Source of the DNA: Plecoglossus altivelis | Lineage: Eukaryota > Chordata > Actinopteri > Osmeriformes > Plecoglossidae | Reading direction: 5' to 3' | Length of the DNA: 64,000 nucleotides | NCBI GenBank assembly: GCA_036571765.1 | Contig: BROE01000020.1 | Span: forward strand, 1,754,537 to 1,818,536 | Shown: positions 24,491-36,284 of the stretch, one piece after another | Layout of the letters: the number at the start of each line of letters is the position of its first letter | Position numbering within the stretch: the stretch's first letter is position 1 | Made by a program: the position numbers and the translations under genes | Notes under the pieces: model-generated | What the model was told of the DNA's origin: nothing | Databases searched by the model: none | Seen by the model: only the letters and a program-made list of their open reading frames with translations

Positions 24491-26931
24491 TTTTAAATTG
24501 GACTTCTGCTGACACTAAGTAAACTAAAACTACTACAATCACACAATACGATCTAAAACTTAATGCAGACCTCCATACTATACATGAAATGCTACACTCC
24601 CTACAAAACTCTGTTCACCATTTTCGTCCATATCACACACACATTCCAGAAGCACATGTCTGCCTAAGCTGTGGTGCCGTAAATCCACTGGGGTTGCTTT
24701 CATCCATGTCCTTCCTCTTCGTTTGTGTAAAGTGTTTCCAGAGGAAGGCTATGAATGGGTACCACGTCCAGAGGGGGCAGATTTATGTGTACGCAAACCT
24801 GTATCAGACATACAGTGGAACCCTGCTCCATGCTGTCTGTCGTGTTCCAGTATTACATAACGTTTGAGTCCTTGCCCAAATACTAATGTTCTAGTGTTGA
24901 TGTACATCTTTATGACACTGCATTTTCGTACAAAAACACTTGACTATACTTCACTTTGAAATCCCAATGCATTTGTAACTTTGATTCTATTCTTACATTT
25001 ATTGGTCAACTTTCACTAGCATGTGGAACAAAACTGATTTTCCAACACCACATATCCAAAATTGTTTTGACAAACAATTCAAATAGTTTTAAAATATTGT
25101 TTAGATGAACAGGTAAAGAAGTGTCATTATCTTTTTGCCCACACCAAGGATTGACTTAGGGTTAGTGATGACCACGTTACATAAACACTGCTTTAACCAG
25201 CTATGCTACTGAAAAGTCAGCTTGTCAATGATGTGGGTGGTATTTAAATAAAGTTGAATCAACTTAACCTAGTTACAAACCAGTACCAAGCTGAGTATGT
25301 ATCTGTTTGCATGTGAAACATGTCTGAAAACACAGGTGAGAAAAACAGCACCTGTAAAAATCAGTGCTTGGAAAATGTAATTTTTGTGGCACTTGCTCAG
25401 AAAGTAAATAAGGCAAATGTACATACTACTCTTCCTTTTTTGCATCCTCTCTCTGTCCAAATCTGAACGGAGCAAAGCCTGAATCTACAATTATCCATAC
25501 ATACCAAATTAAATTATGAGTAGAGCCACATTATGAGCTATATTATGAGTATGATGGCGTAGGTTTGATTTATTCTTTTGTGGGGACATGAAAAGTTATT
25601 GTGAGCACACATCAGCCAACTTTTCTTTTGCACAAATATTGTTTTTGTGCTACACATCAGAAGAGCTTAAATTGTGCAGCAATGATATTTGATATATATG
25701 CATATATGTGTGCATACATATGACTCTCCTGTCATATACTGTATATATATATATATATACATATATGTGACAACCCATCAAAAAGAAAAACATATATATA
25801 TATATAGTATATAATACACAAATGCATAAGTATATGGAAATTAATCAGTATCTCAGACTGAGTCGCAGTTCAAAAAGTATCATCTGCTAATCGATGGCAT
25901 GGGGCTGACCTGGAGATACAGGGATCCTGTTAACTTACTGTATGTGTGTGTGGGTATTGGTTTATAGTCTATATTTCAAACAGTGTGAACAAAGTAGTCT
26001 TATTTGTGTTTAGACGTTGTGTGGTGAATATTATCAAGGACCCCAACATAGGCTATGCTGTTGTTCAGATCAATTGTGATTTTTTGCCCTTTTTCTTGAT
26101 GAAGTAGTGGATGAGGGAGCTTCTTGGTTAAGGTTGGGTTGTTACTGTTGTGCAGATAAAGAAGATATGATACTCCCAAAGAGATTCTTTGGTATTTTCG
26201 ATTTTAATTTCCTACACAGTAAAATGAACTGAGCTCATAACACGGGCTGTGTCTGCTCAACGGATCGGCTGGTACTACGGAAGGAAGAGAAGGGGGTGCT
26301 CCAGGATCACAGACGAGCATTTATGCAGGTCTGTCCATCGAATCACCATGCCAACCTCCCAGTCACCATGGTGAGGTCACCATTAAGTCACCATGGTATA
26401 ACGGATCAATACAAAATAAAAACAATAATTATTCCTGTGTGTATCTCCATACACTACACTCCTCTCCTGAAATCTGAAGCCAATACAATCGCAGTACAAA
26501 GTTTTAGTTTATTTTTTCACATTACACACATTCCATACCAATAGGTTTTCACGAATTGAACAGTCGGTTTCACAGTCCGCTGTGACCTCTGACTCTCAGT
26601 ACTCTTTGAAATGACAGTATCATGGGTCATTTAACAGCATTGCACCTCATGCATGATGAGACACACTTCCATCCTGATTAGATTCATCATTCATACATTT
26701 CGCATCTCAATCTCAATTTTGATCATTTTATTGACATGTTTTCATATACTTTAACCAGGTAAGTGACAGGACCAAGCATCTTCACAATAGTCCCAGGCAC
26801 CCATTTGACAACTTCTGTTCTAAGAGTCTAACTTGAGACATTTTCTCTGCTTGTTTTCACTGTTGTTTGTCCTGTCTCTGTTGCATGGAATCTGTGAAAC
26901 TAAGTTTAACGACAGAGAATGCTATTTTAAA
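24491..26931. other. Intergenic with short repeats
   Basis: No gene is supported. About 56 bases at 26191-26246 resemble 37585-37641 (shared GTAAAATGAACT and ATAACAC), possibly another fragment of the helicase repeat. Several CACCATG words recur at 26345-26397. Confidence 0.4.
25741..25806. repeat. AT-rich (TA)n microsatellite pair
   Basis: Two TATATA runs flank a short unique segment and can pair with each other. Confidence 0.85.
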
Positions 26932-27320
26932 CTAAGATCTGAGAGACAATTCCAAGGAGTTTTCACTGTCATAGACTGTGGTGTGCTTATGTAACAAAAC
27001 AGAAAATTGTGGACAATGCTGTAATGTCATGTTGCTATTCTTTCCTCTTTCCACAGCTGTTTTTAGATTCTGTACCAAATGTTCTACCTCCCCAGCAGAA
27101 GCTATGTCACAAGGAGTACTCTTAATTAGCACCATTGTTTTCATAAATGTCTGAAATTCAGCAGATATAAATTATGGTCCATTATCAGCCACCGGTTCAT
27201 CCGGGAGACCCCATGTAAAGAATTATCCCCTCAAGACTTCTATAGTCCTCTCAGTTGTTGTGCACTCATTAAAGCTAGTCCTGGCCAACATGAATATCTA
27301 TCAGTCACAAGTTGTGCTTT
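26932..27320 (-). pseudogene. Gypsy-type LTR retrotransposon integrase relic
   Basis: On the - strand the frame at 26932-27144 and its upstream extension read TTERTIEVLRG, LPDEPVADNGP, a FISAEFQTFMK segment and then AGEVEHLVQNLKTAVERG. This fits the integrase core of Ty3/Gypsy elements: the second catalytic Asp in DNGP, and a Glu in the EVEHLVQ helix where the third acid is expected. An in-frame stop falls after DNGP and frame breaks lie upstream. No LTRs were recognised. This is a dead endogenous copy. Confidence 0.7.
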
Positions 27321-27991
27321 CCTCTCTATGCAAAATATATATGTATCATCTCCCAAGACAGGTGACAAGTTGGTTTCTGTTCAATTGACATCTGACAATG
27401 ACTTATTAAATTTTCTAAAACAAAATCAATGTTCGGCCACCAAAAATGACTATGCGTTAACACTTTCATCCTTACCAATCCTACATGGTTTTCATGCAAT
27501 TTCATGCAAAGAATTTAAAGCTCAATACCTGTGACATGACCACGCGACCAGACAATATTAACGACTGCCTCTGTAGCTGGACTGCAGTTGAGGATCTTTA
27601 GGAGAGCTCTGTGGTCTGTAAACAAAGTACATTTTCTTTCATACAAGTCATCATTAAAGTTGGTCACTCAAATGTGATACCTAGTACTTCTTTAAAGAAA
27701 AATAATAATTGACTTGTTGTGATGAGTGTTCTCAACACACATGCTACAGGCTTCACATTTACTGGTATAGTAAACGATTGCATACATAGAAACATCCATG
27801 TGTATTGATGGTGAGAAACAGCTTTCTTTTCTCATCTATCCCTCCTCTTGTGTTAGGGTTGCTACCGACCCGTTTTAGATTTTAAATATTTAAAAGAACC
27901 ACATACTATACATGTGTGTATTACATCATGCCCAGACATGTGAGGTCAATTTACTATAGGGTTGGTGACTTGAAGAGTCCACATCTCCAGT

Positions 27992-29545
27992 TTGCAGTAT
28001 ACAAAAATGAAAATAATATGTTCAGTAAGAGAAGCTCTGGATAATATTTTAGGTGAAAATGAGGGAGAGGACACAGAGCAGCATAGCGACTTGGATGAGC
28101 AGGTTTCTGAAGAGGAAGACAATATGGAGTATCATCCAGAAGACACAGACACATCTGATGAGTCTGATGAAGAGGTCACTGGTGGTGAAGCTGCTCCAGC
28201 TGAAAGATGCACATCCAAACATGGTAAGATTTGTTGGAGCTCAGTACCTCATTATGTACATGGCAGGGCAGCTGCTGCAAATATGATTAAAATGACCCCC
28301 GGAATCACAAGGTTTGCTGCAACGAGAGTCACTGACATTAATGCATGTTTTGAGCTATTCATGCCATTGTCACACAAAAAAATGGCAAAAAAGTATATGG
28401 TGACATGTGGATGGACATTGATGAGGAATACCTGGATGCTTATGTTGGTATTCTTCTCATTGCTGGAGTGTACAGATCCTCCAATGAGGCCACTGATAGT
28501 CTCTGGGATGCATCAACAGGCAGAATTATTTTCCAGGCAACAATGTCTCTTCAGACCTTTCACATGACATCAAGAGTCTTCAGATTTGACAACAGAGATA
28601 CCAGAAGAAGATCTGACAAGCTTCTCCCCATCAGGGATGTCTGGGACATATGGGTGCAGCTTATTCTACTAATGTTCAACCCAAGGCCAGAGGTGACACT
28701 GGATGTATGCCTGGTCCCTTTCCGAGGAAAATTACCCTTCCTGCAATACATACCCAGTAAGCCAGGAAAGTATGGCATAAAAATCTGGGCATCCTGTGAT
28801 GCAAAAACCAGCTATGCCTAGAATCTACAAATGTACACAGGCAAGGCTGCAAGTGGCATCCCTGAGAAAAATCAAGGAAAACGTGTAGTCCTTGATATGA
28901 CTACTTGACTGCAAGGTCACAATGTCACTTGCAACAACTTTTTTAACAGCTATGACCTTGGAAAATAACTTTTCAGGAGGAAACTTACCAAGGTGGGCAC
29001 AGTGAAGAAAAATAAACCTGAGCTGCCTGCTGAAATCTTGCTGGTGAAGGACAGGGCTCCACTTTCCTCTAAGTTTGCGTTTACAGACACCACCACTATT
29101 GTCCCATATTGCTCACAATAAAAAAACGGAATGTGGTAGTCATGTCTACACTTCACAACAATGCAGCTCAGTCATCAGGAAGTGACAAAAAGCCCACAAT
29201 TATCCTTGACTATAACAAAAACAAAGGTGGCGTGGACAACCTGGACAAGCTGACTGCCACCTATACTTGCCAGCGAATGACCAGGAGATGGCCAATGGTT
29301 GTCTTTTACAACATCCTTGATGTTTCTGCATACAATGCATTTGTGTTGTGGACTCACATCCACCAAGGGTGGAACCCAGCTAAAAAAATAAGATGAGAAT
29401 GTTTCTTGAGGAGCTGGGAAAGTCCCTTATCAAGCCACACATTGACCGAAGGGAACGGCTACCCCGAGACCCAGATGCTGCAGCCTTAGTCAGACAGCTG
29501 CAGAGCTCGCCTCACTCTCCATCCAAACCATCAGCAACACAAAGA
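27992..29545 (+). pseudogene. PiggyBac (PGBD4-like) transposase pseudogene
   Basis: Three frames make up one decayed transposase. First is an acidic N-terminus (27992-28380; runs of Glu/Asp, then FAATRVTDINACFELFMP). Next is the core (28405-28821; VGILLIAGVYRSSNEATDSL, then LDVCLVPFRGKLPFLQYIPS and KPGKYGIKIWASCDAKT). Last is the C-terminal core (29109-29396; VVVMSTLHN, DYNKNKGGVDNLDKLTATYT). PiggyBac transposases cut at TTAA using three Asp residues. The first is kept in LDVCLVPFRG and the third in GGVDNLD, but the second motif, normally CDNFF, reads CNNFF near 28930. A stop ends the core frame at 28819 and further frame changes follow. The cysteine-rich C-terminal domain was not found. Confidence 0.85.
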
Positions 29546-29602
29546 GCATCAGTATCAAATTGACCCATAACACCACAGATGTTACTATAGTTGAATAATA
29601 TT

Positions 29603-29624
29603 GGGGGGGGGGGGGGGGGGGGGG
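29603..29624. repeat. Poly-G run
   Basis: Twenty-two consecutive G residues lie between the piggyBac coding remnant and the nested Tigger. The exact length could be an assembly or sequencing artefact. Confidence 0.8.
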
Positions 29625-29700
29625 ATCTATATATATTTACGACGTGTGTTCTAATAACCTTCAAGAATAGGTAGGTAACACAACAATCTTTATTTATATA

Positions 29701-30403
29701 CAGTAATCCCTCGTTTATCGCGGGGGTTACGTTCCGAAAATGACTCGCGATAAGTGAAATCCGCGAAATAGGAAACTTTTTTTTATTTTTTTACAATTAG
29801 CAACTATTACATGTATACAAATACAGTGACTCACGTGTAGGCCGTTTCACTGCTCTTCAGACTGGGCCGCTGCATCCTGACTGCGCTCAACCCTACAACC
29901 CTTTTTGCATTCGTATTAAAATTGACTGCTGCTGTCGTCCTTATGTTTTTTTCCTCCTTCTTTATGTAACGAACGGAAGATTCATTGATTCCGTAATGGC
30001 GAGCAACAGCTGCATAGCTTTTAACTTCCCTTAGCATGTCCAGAAGTTTAACTTTATCTGAGATAGGTAGCATCTTCCGCCGTTTGGGCCCATCCGCAGG
30101 TGCTTTTGTCGGTCCAGGCCGTTTCGTCGACATTATGGGTTTAGGAGATGTTCGAAATTACAAGATAATTTGGCCAACTTAATGTAAATTTGCCAAGCTG
30201 TTTTATGTACGTACACATAACTGCACGAGACGACAAAATGATAGCACAATTCGTAGCATGTTTTGATACAAGAAGCGGGAGTGAGTTTTTAGCGAATCAG
30301 AATGCAGAGCACAATGCACCAAAAAAAAAATTGCATTATGAAAATCCGCGAAATAGCGAATCCGCGTTAAGTGAACCGCGAAGTGGCGAGGGATCAGTGA
30401 TTC
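29701..30403 (-). mobile_element. Tigger/pogo-type derivative, copy 2 (nested)
   Basis: Reading + the element begins CAGTAATCCCTCGTTTATCG after TA at 29699-29700. It ends around GGCGAGGGATCAGTGATTC before TA at 30404-30405, with a slightly altered right end. It is inverted relative to copy 1 at 2564-3273 and nearly identical to it, including the internal ORF and TTCGCGG-type repeats. It sits inside the piggyBac-like element, so it inserted later. Confidence 0.85.
29831..30133 (-). CDS. Tigger N-terminal DNA-binding ORF, copy 2
   Basis: This intact 100-codon frame matches the 2830-3132 ORF except for LREVK in place of LREGK and YAAVA in place of YAAFA. By eye the two coding stretches differ at only about four of 303 bases. 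The helix-turn-helix (KVKLLDMLREV, then YGINESSVRYIKK) is complete; the rest of the transposase is absent. It is non-autonomous transposon coding and no host function is implied. Confidence 0.7.
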   Translation of the reverse strand: MSTKRPGPTKAPADGPKRRKMLPISDKVKLLDMLREVKSYAAVARHYGINESSVRYIKKEEKNIRTTAAVNFNTNAKRVVGLSAVRMQRPSLKSSETAYT

Positions 30404-30640
30404 TATTGATGTTCATTTGACCATATTTCTTATTGAAATCGAGGGGTATAATGACAAAAAAGGCCCAGAGGCCCACACCAAAAACATTAAAAACCCAAAT
30501 TTTTAATTTCAAATTTTCATTGTTAAGGTAGCCTGACAAGGTAACCAAGAAATGAGAAACTAATTGGTTGATAGACTACTGTTTTTAATGTATTTTATAG
30601 CTGATTTAAAACATGGGTCAAAACCGATCCGTTAACATAA

Positions 30641-33595
30641 GGGATGGTAACAACAAACTAACACAAGGGCTATATGAGGCTGGGTGTTGACCTGAGTCAA
30701 GTCAATTTTGATGAACTGGAGGACAAATCCTGTTGTTTGCAAGGAGTGGGTCTTCATATGAAAGTGTTCCATCTTGTGTCCCAACAAAACCTGCTCTGTA
30801 AATATGAGTACACAACTGATAAACAATAAAACTTTCTGTAATGTAGATTGCATAATGTCCTCTAACATAAAAACACATACACAGATATGTGTGTGTATTC
30901 ATGTTTTCAACACTTTTTGTGCAAAGTATCTTTATTATATTAGTATATTTAAAATGACCTGTCCCTCAGCATATTTCTTTTTAAACTAGCTATTAAAGCC
31001 ACAAAAACTACCATAATGAAAGTTAGACCTACAGAAAACCTTACCTAAATGTGTTGTTTCATACTCACGAAAAGGTTTTCTTTTCATGCGTGTCTAATGT
31101 TTTTAAAACAATTCTGTCAGGTCACCAGGTTCTTCTCAACACTGTTAATATTTTTTATGAAAACACTCCTTTCAGGATAATGGACTGATCAGAAAGCTTT
31201 ATAATTTCCAGAAAGTAGTATCATCTGCCTTTTATCAAAATTATGGTTAAAAGACAAGTGTCCTCTTCTATAAATGCAATTTTTTAAATGTAATGGCATG
31301 TTTGAAGGGGGGGGCAAGCTCATCATTTCAACTCGGTTTAAAAGTTATTTGTTCAAAATTTTTAAATAAATATCAAGCAATTTAAGCTTCTCATGAATTA
31401 TCACAAGTGACACAAGGTATAAATCTTGCTTTTGGGAACATTGGACCCGAAGCCTGTATATGTTTTAATGATGCCTCGTATGTATCATTCAATGTTTTTT
31501 GTTGTTTCTATGGACCTATGTGTCTTGAATAAAGTTGTTTTTATTTTATATCTTGTCATTATCTTGACCACAGGCTACTAATGGCTGCCAATACAGTTAC
31601 TGCCCTATTACTGTCAATTCTGTGACCGTTCTAAGGTCACAGGGTTGACAAAAGTTCTTGCTTTTGTACAGACATGAATAATGTATTATTACAAGTTTCA
31701 AAATTAAATAGGTAACTGTTAACAAGTATTAAGAGGTTTTTAATATGATTTTGTTAGGATGCGTTTTCTGCAGCTTAGAAACAGCCCTGGTACAAATAAC
31801 GTAGAGCTGCTGATACTTAAGAGACAAACTAAATATTTAGAAAAGGAGAGAGCAAACGGAGGAAGGGCTGAGATATAGGGAAAATAACTGCCTGTTAGTG
31901 AACCCTAAGATGGAGAAAGAAGAGCCAAACGAAGAGCCAAACGAAGGAATTGGTGAGTCAATTGAATAGAGCCAAAATAGAGCCAAGTAAATTTCAGCAA
32001 CAAAAGGTCAGTACATGACGCCAACTTCTAAGTCCAGAGTCAAATTTACAGCCAGGTCCAGTGCCAGATCCAAGGCTTTCAAGGTGAGAGTTAGAAGAAA
32101 GACAGATTATGGCTTCTTTTCAATGGGGATGCAGTATATTAACATTTTGTATGTTTAAGTTTATTAGTGCATGTGTGTTTGTGTGAAAGTGGACATTTGA
32201 GTGTGTTACATACATCTCCCTACATATTGATCACTATCAGTGGTCAAATAGGAGAGATAGAGTCTCCAACACAACCTGGGGGACGTGAGTCAAAACCTGG
32301 AAAAAGAACAACAAACAGCAAATAAGTACAAAAAGGTACTTTCCCCTAAATAATAAAATGGCATTCGAATATTCTAAAGTGAAGCACCCCCTGACCACCC
32401 TTTGCTGCTGGATCACAGCATGAAAAACCTTTACATTTTATAACACACTGTTGAGGTATTTGAAAAGCAAATAGAAGCCTTCGTGTGATGAACAGGTTAT
32501 ATCCCAATTGTTATCTGGGAAGATAATATGAAAATATACAGAAATATGTACAGAGAGCAATTGGTATTCCAAGAAAAAATGGAAGACTATTGAGAGAAAG
32601 AGATTATTTTACTTTTGAAGAAAAGCTCTGCATACATGTAGAAAAAAACAGACTATAATACGAGTTTTGAAAAATCAAATCGATTTTTAAAAATCCAAAC
32701 AGACTATTGTTCTGAAGTCTCTTCTGCAGACTTTGGCCATTCTGGGTCATACATCCAACCATTCAGGACAGAAATACATGCGTGGGCAAAATTCAATCTT
32801 AACCAACTAAGTTTGCTTCCCAACTCAAAGTTGTCTTGCAGCACCAACAATAAGTGCTTGAATAGAGTGTCGAACTTGCAAACAAATGGATTTCCACTGG
32901 CTACTATTTATGATGCCACAATACTTGTTCACAAGTCACAGCAAAAAACTTTAAAAAAATTGAAAGCTCTTTAGAGAAGCTCATTGATCCTTTTGCTTGT
33001 ATACTGTATGAGTTCAAGAAGCATATATTCAACATCAAGTAGCACTTATCATTTTCCAGAAAACTAAAGGAAAGTCTGTCTTCATATGAATATGTTATAG
33101 ATGTGGACTTCTCATAAAAATTACTTGTGCCAGTACAGTTCAGAGTCAAAGTTCAGTAAGTACAATTTAGAGTCAAGTACAGAGATAAAGGATGTACATT
33201 TCTATGCCTCGCATAGGAAACAGGAAACAATGCACACAGGTGTGTTAAACTGTGACGTGACAAGCCATCTCTGCTTCTGCACCATCTCACAATCCAAGCA
33301 TAAAGGTCCACTGGCAATCTGGCAACATATTGAGCCAATGTGCACTAGCCCATCATCCATTTGTGTTCGTGGTCCACCTCCTCAGCTATGGTCCCCGAAC
33401 TCAATACAGGAAGAGGGTAATCTTTTTCCTGTTCAGTACAGAATTTAGCAAGAGAGGCACACCTGGAATTCCTTTGAATCAAGCCATGGGAAAGGAGCTC
33501 CTAATAGTGTTGGGGGAGTGTAAAAACAAACCAGTCTCATCCCAACCTGTCAAATATTGACACTTGGGCAGACCCCTTTGCGTCACTATACTGAC
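30641..33595. other. Intergenic, nothing recognised
   Basis: No open frame with a recognisable domain. A short duplicated word (AGAGCCAAACGA) occurs near 31921-31945. Confidence 0.45.
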
Positions 33596-33684
33596 ACTCC
33601 GAACTGTACTTGCACAATTGTCCCCCTCTCTTCTTGTAAGTCGCTTTGGATAAAAATCTCTGTTCAATGAATAAATGTAAATGG
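33596..33684 (+). repeat. SINE/LINE 3' tail fragment
   Basis: The sequence TTGTAAGTCGCTTTGGATAA followed by AATGAATAAATGTAAATGG is the common 3' tail shared by many teleost SINEs and their partner LINEs. No Pol III promoter head is visible upstream, so the copy is truncated. Confidence 0.65.
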
Positions 33685-34794
33685 ACACTTCTGTTGTATG
33701 TTGATGCCTAAGTTACACATTGACTTTCACGGTAATATGTTCGGCTTTTCCCGTATAAAAATGTAAAACATGATATTGTAGTTTCACGCATTAGGTATCC
33801 AATAGGTTTTTATGAGCTGCTTTCAGATTTTTATGAAATGTCGCCAAAAAAAGTTGTTTTGTAAACATCCGGCCAATGTGCTTTATACCTGTTTCTTTTG
33901 CCATAGCCCAGAAAATGTACATAAATGTTATTTATGACAAAGTTTTTATTAAAAAATGGACTATAAAATAATCCAGTCATAAACAAAAAACATATGGGTT
34001 ATTTTTTAAATAAAATAAATCAGATGTAGGAATACTATTTCATTTATTATTATAAACGATTTGTATTAAATTACTTCAATAAATCATAGAAGCAAGTATT
34101 ATTTAGCAAATGCACTGATAATGAAATGTATAAGTTAGCTTACATTACTGTAATTGTATTATTACACACAAGTTGCTGAAATGTTTCATGCTTGACTCTG
34201 AAGATCAGGCTTGAATAACTTCTTGACAAGGAAACCCCCAAAAAACTTCAACAGAAGCTGTTGCATCTTGAACTTCAGTCGTCAGAGAAGTTTGTTTTTA
34301 ACTCTGTGTTCCAAAGAATCCCAAAATGACAACCTTAATTTCAAGATGAAATTTACCCACTGTATACACAAAATTACATTTAATGGATTTGACCTTCTCA
34401 TGTCTTTTTGTAATGTATGCACTAAGCCAGGTCTGGTCCAGCAGGTTGTTTTCCCAAGTTTTTATTTTCGATAATCACCCTTTGTTTTTATTGCCATGTA
34501 AGTTTTCAGACATATTACATTTTCCATGGCAGGAAAGTGCATCCAATAAACATATACAGATCTGAATTGTTATTAATAGTTGTGTATAAATAAAGTACAA
34601 AGGTCTCATACTAAGGAGATAAACAATAACACAAATTAATGAGATAAACAATAACTAAATAAGTCAAAAGGACTGTAAGATATTAAATTGATGTAAATTT
34701 TAAAAGTTACAAAATAAATTAAATGAAATAAAATAGGGTAGCATCGCGCAAAATGCATGAAGTAAGTGGTAAATGGGTAACAGATAAAATGTAA

Positions 34795-35655
34795 TGTCAA
34801 TGTGAGTCCTTGGCCTCATTGAGGAGGCCAGCAGCGGATGGGAAGAAACTGTCTTTGTGGTGTGAGGGTCATGATGGACAGCAGCCTTCTGCAAGTGGGG
34901 AGCGGCGGAAACAGAGTGTCCAGGGTGGGGGGTGTTGGCCACAATTTTCCTCACTCTCTTCAGGGTCCTCGAGGTCGCAGGTCCTTGAGGGTAAGCACAG
35001 TTCAGCCGACCACCTTCTCAGCAGTGTGATTGATATACTGAAATGCACCAGATGGAGAAGGAGGTGAGTATGGACTCAAATGACTGTGAAGTAGTGCACC
35101 ATCATTGTCCTTGGCAGGTTGAATTTCTTCAGCTGTCATAGGAAGTGAATCCTCTGTTGTGCTTTCTTGGTAAGGAACCTAATGTAAGTTCCCTCTTGAG
35201 GTCCTAGGAGAGGATAGGGCCCAGCAAGCGGAATGACTCAACAGTGTTGACCGGGAGGTTAAACAGGGTGATAAGGTTGAGTGAGGATGTATTCTTCCTG
35301 AAGTCCACAACCAACTCTGTCTTAAAAGCATTGAGATCCAAGTCTTCTGGCGATACCAGGTCACAATGTTGTCAGCCTCCCACCAATAGTCAGACTCATC
35401 CCCAACAGAGATGATCCCGATGAGGGTGATGTTGTCCGCAAACTTCAACTTCAGAAGTTTGACGAACTGATGGCTGGAGTTTCAGCTGTTTGTGTACAGG
35501 AAGAAGAGCAGTGGGAAAAGGAAGCAGCACTGAGGAGATTCAGCTTGTCCTGAAGCAGAGACAGGAGGACGGTGTTGAAAGCACAACTGAAGTCCATAAA
35601 CAGGATCCTAGCGTAGGATTCAGGATCCAGTCCAGGTGCTGGAGGCTATGTAATC
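34795..35655 (-). pseudogene. L2-type LINE reverse transcriptase relic
   Basis: On the - strand the frame 35179-35448 starts KFADNITLIGIISVGDESDY, the FADD catalytic box with its second Asp changed to Asn. It runs on through a decayed WCxQNNLxLNxxKT block. The 34795-34990 part corresponds to the downstream C-terminal region seen in the intact-frame copy at 57.4 kb (GGCCTCATTGAGGAGGCCAG region, AGCAGCCTTCTGCA). Multiple frame breaks; no endonuclease. Confidence 0.7.
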
Positions 35656-35699
35656 ATTACAGGACACCCACTAACTAGGTTATGGTTACTATATTTGAA

Positions 35700-36284
35700 A
35701 TTCCGCAGATTTTCAGTAGAACTCTGCTGGACTAAGGTCTAAGCTAGACGTCCTACATTTTTCTTTGGCAAAAATCTTTCAATGCAGCAATTCTGCGAGT
35801 GAAATGCCCCTGAACATCTGAGGCAAATTGAGGTCTTTCAACAACGCAAAAGTCTTTGATTCGACCACACATCTACTGCCCTTCTTTGATCTGGCTAGAA
35901 TATGTTTGCAGCCAAAAATTGCATCAGCCTTTCGCCGTAGTTTTTGAATGTCTCTGCTGTTTCATCAAGCTGCAGTCCAGTTTCTGTACTGTACAAAGCC
36001 ATCGTGTAGGATAGGCTATAGTCACTGACTTAGAAGCTAGCTCGTTCAACTTTAAAGGGCAAAGGCAGGAGTCATTTAGCCTGGTGCTATCAGACTCTCA
36101 TACATTTCATTTCTACAGAGTCTGGGACCTTCCCCTTGAAAAACGTGAATTTCCTTGAAGGTAGTTATTCTGTTGAAGTTTAAAACTATTGGATTTGTCC
36201 AGAGCCACTCTGGATCTACCATAACCAATTGCTAATGTTTGCTTGTGATGTAAGTTATCGCTACCGCTTCTGTTGTTTAGGGTC
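35700..36284. other. Unassigned; possible decayed coding on - strand
   Basis: On the - strand 35785-35990 can be read as protein-like text in more than one frame (LDETAETFKNYGERLMQFLA in one). This may be a decayed part of the neighbouring helicase repeat. No family is recognised. Confidence 0.25.

Larger units (their letters stand above)
27841..30640 (+). mobile_element. PiggyBac-like DNA transposon, interrupted by Tigger
   Basis: Ends that look like inverted partners bracket a piggyBac transposase pseudogene. The left end carries CTCTTGTGTTAGGG, GACCCGTTTT and TTTTAAAT. The reverse complement of the right end (about 30605-30640) carries CCCTTATGTTA, GGTTTTGACCC and TTTTAAAT. About 700 bases of the right half are a Tigger insertion at 29701-30403, so the original element was near 2.1 kb. 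No clear TTAA duplication was seen, so the ends are approximate. Confidence 0.65.

Noticed and set aside
24589..24867. 92-codon + frame with several Cys residues
   Set aside because: Cys and His are not spaced as in a zinc finger and no flanking splice logic was found.
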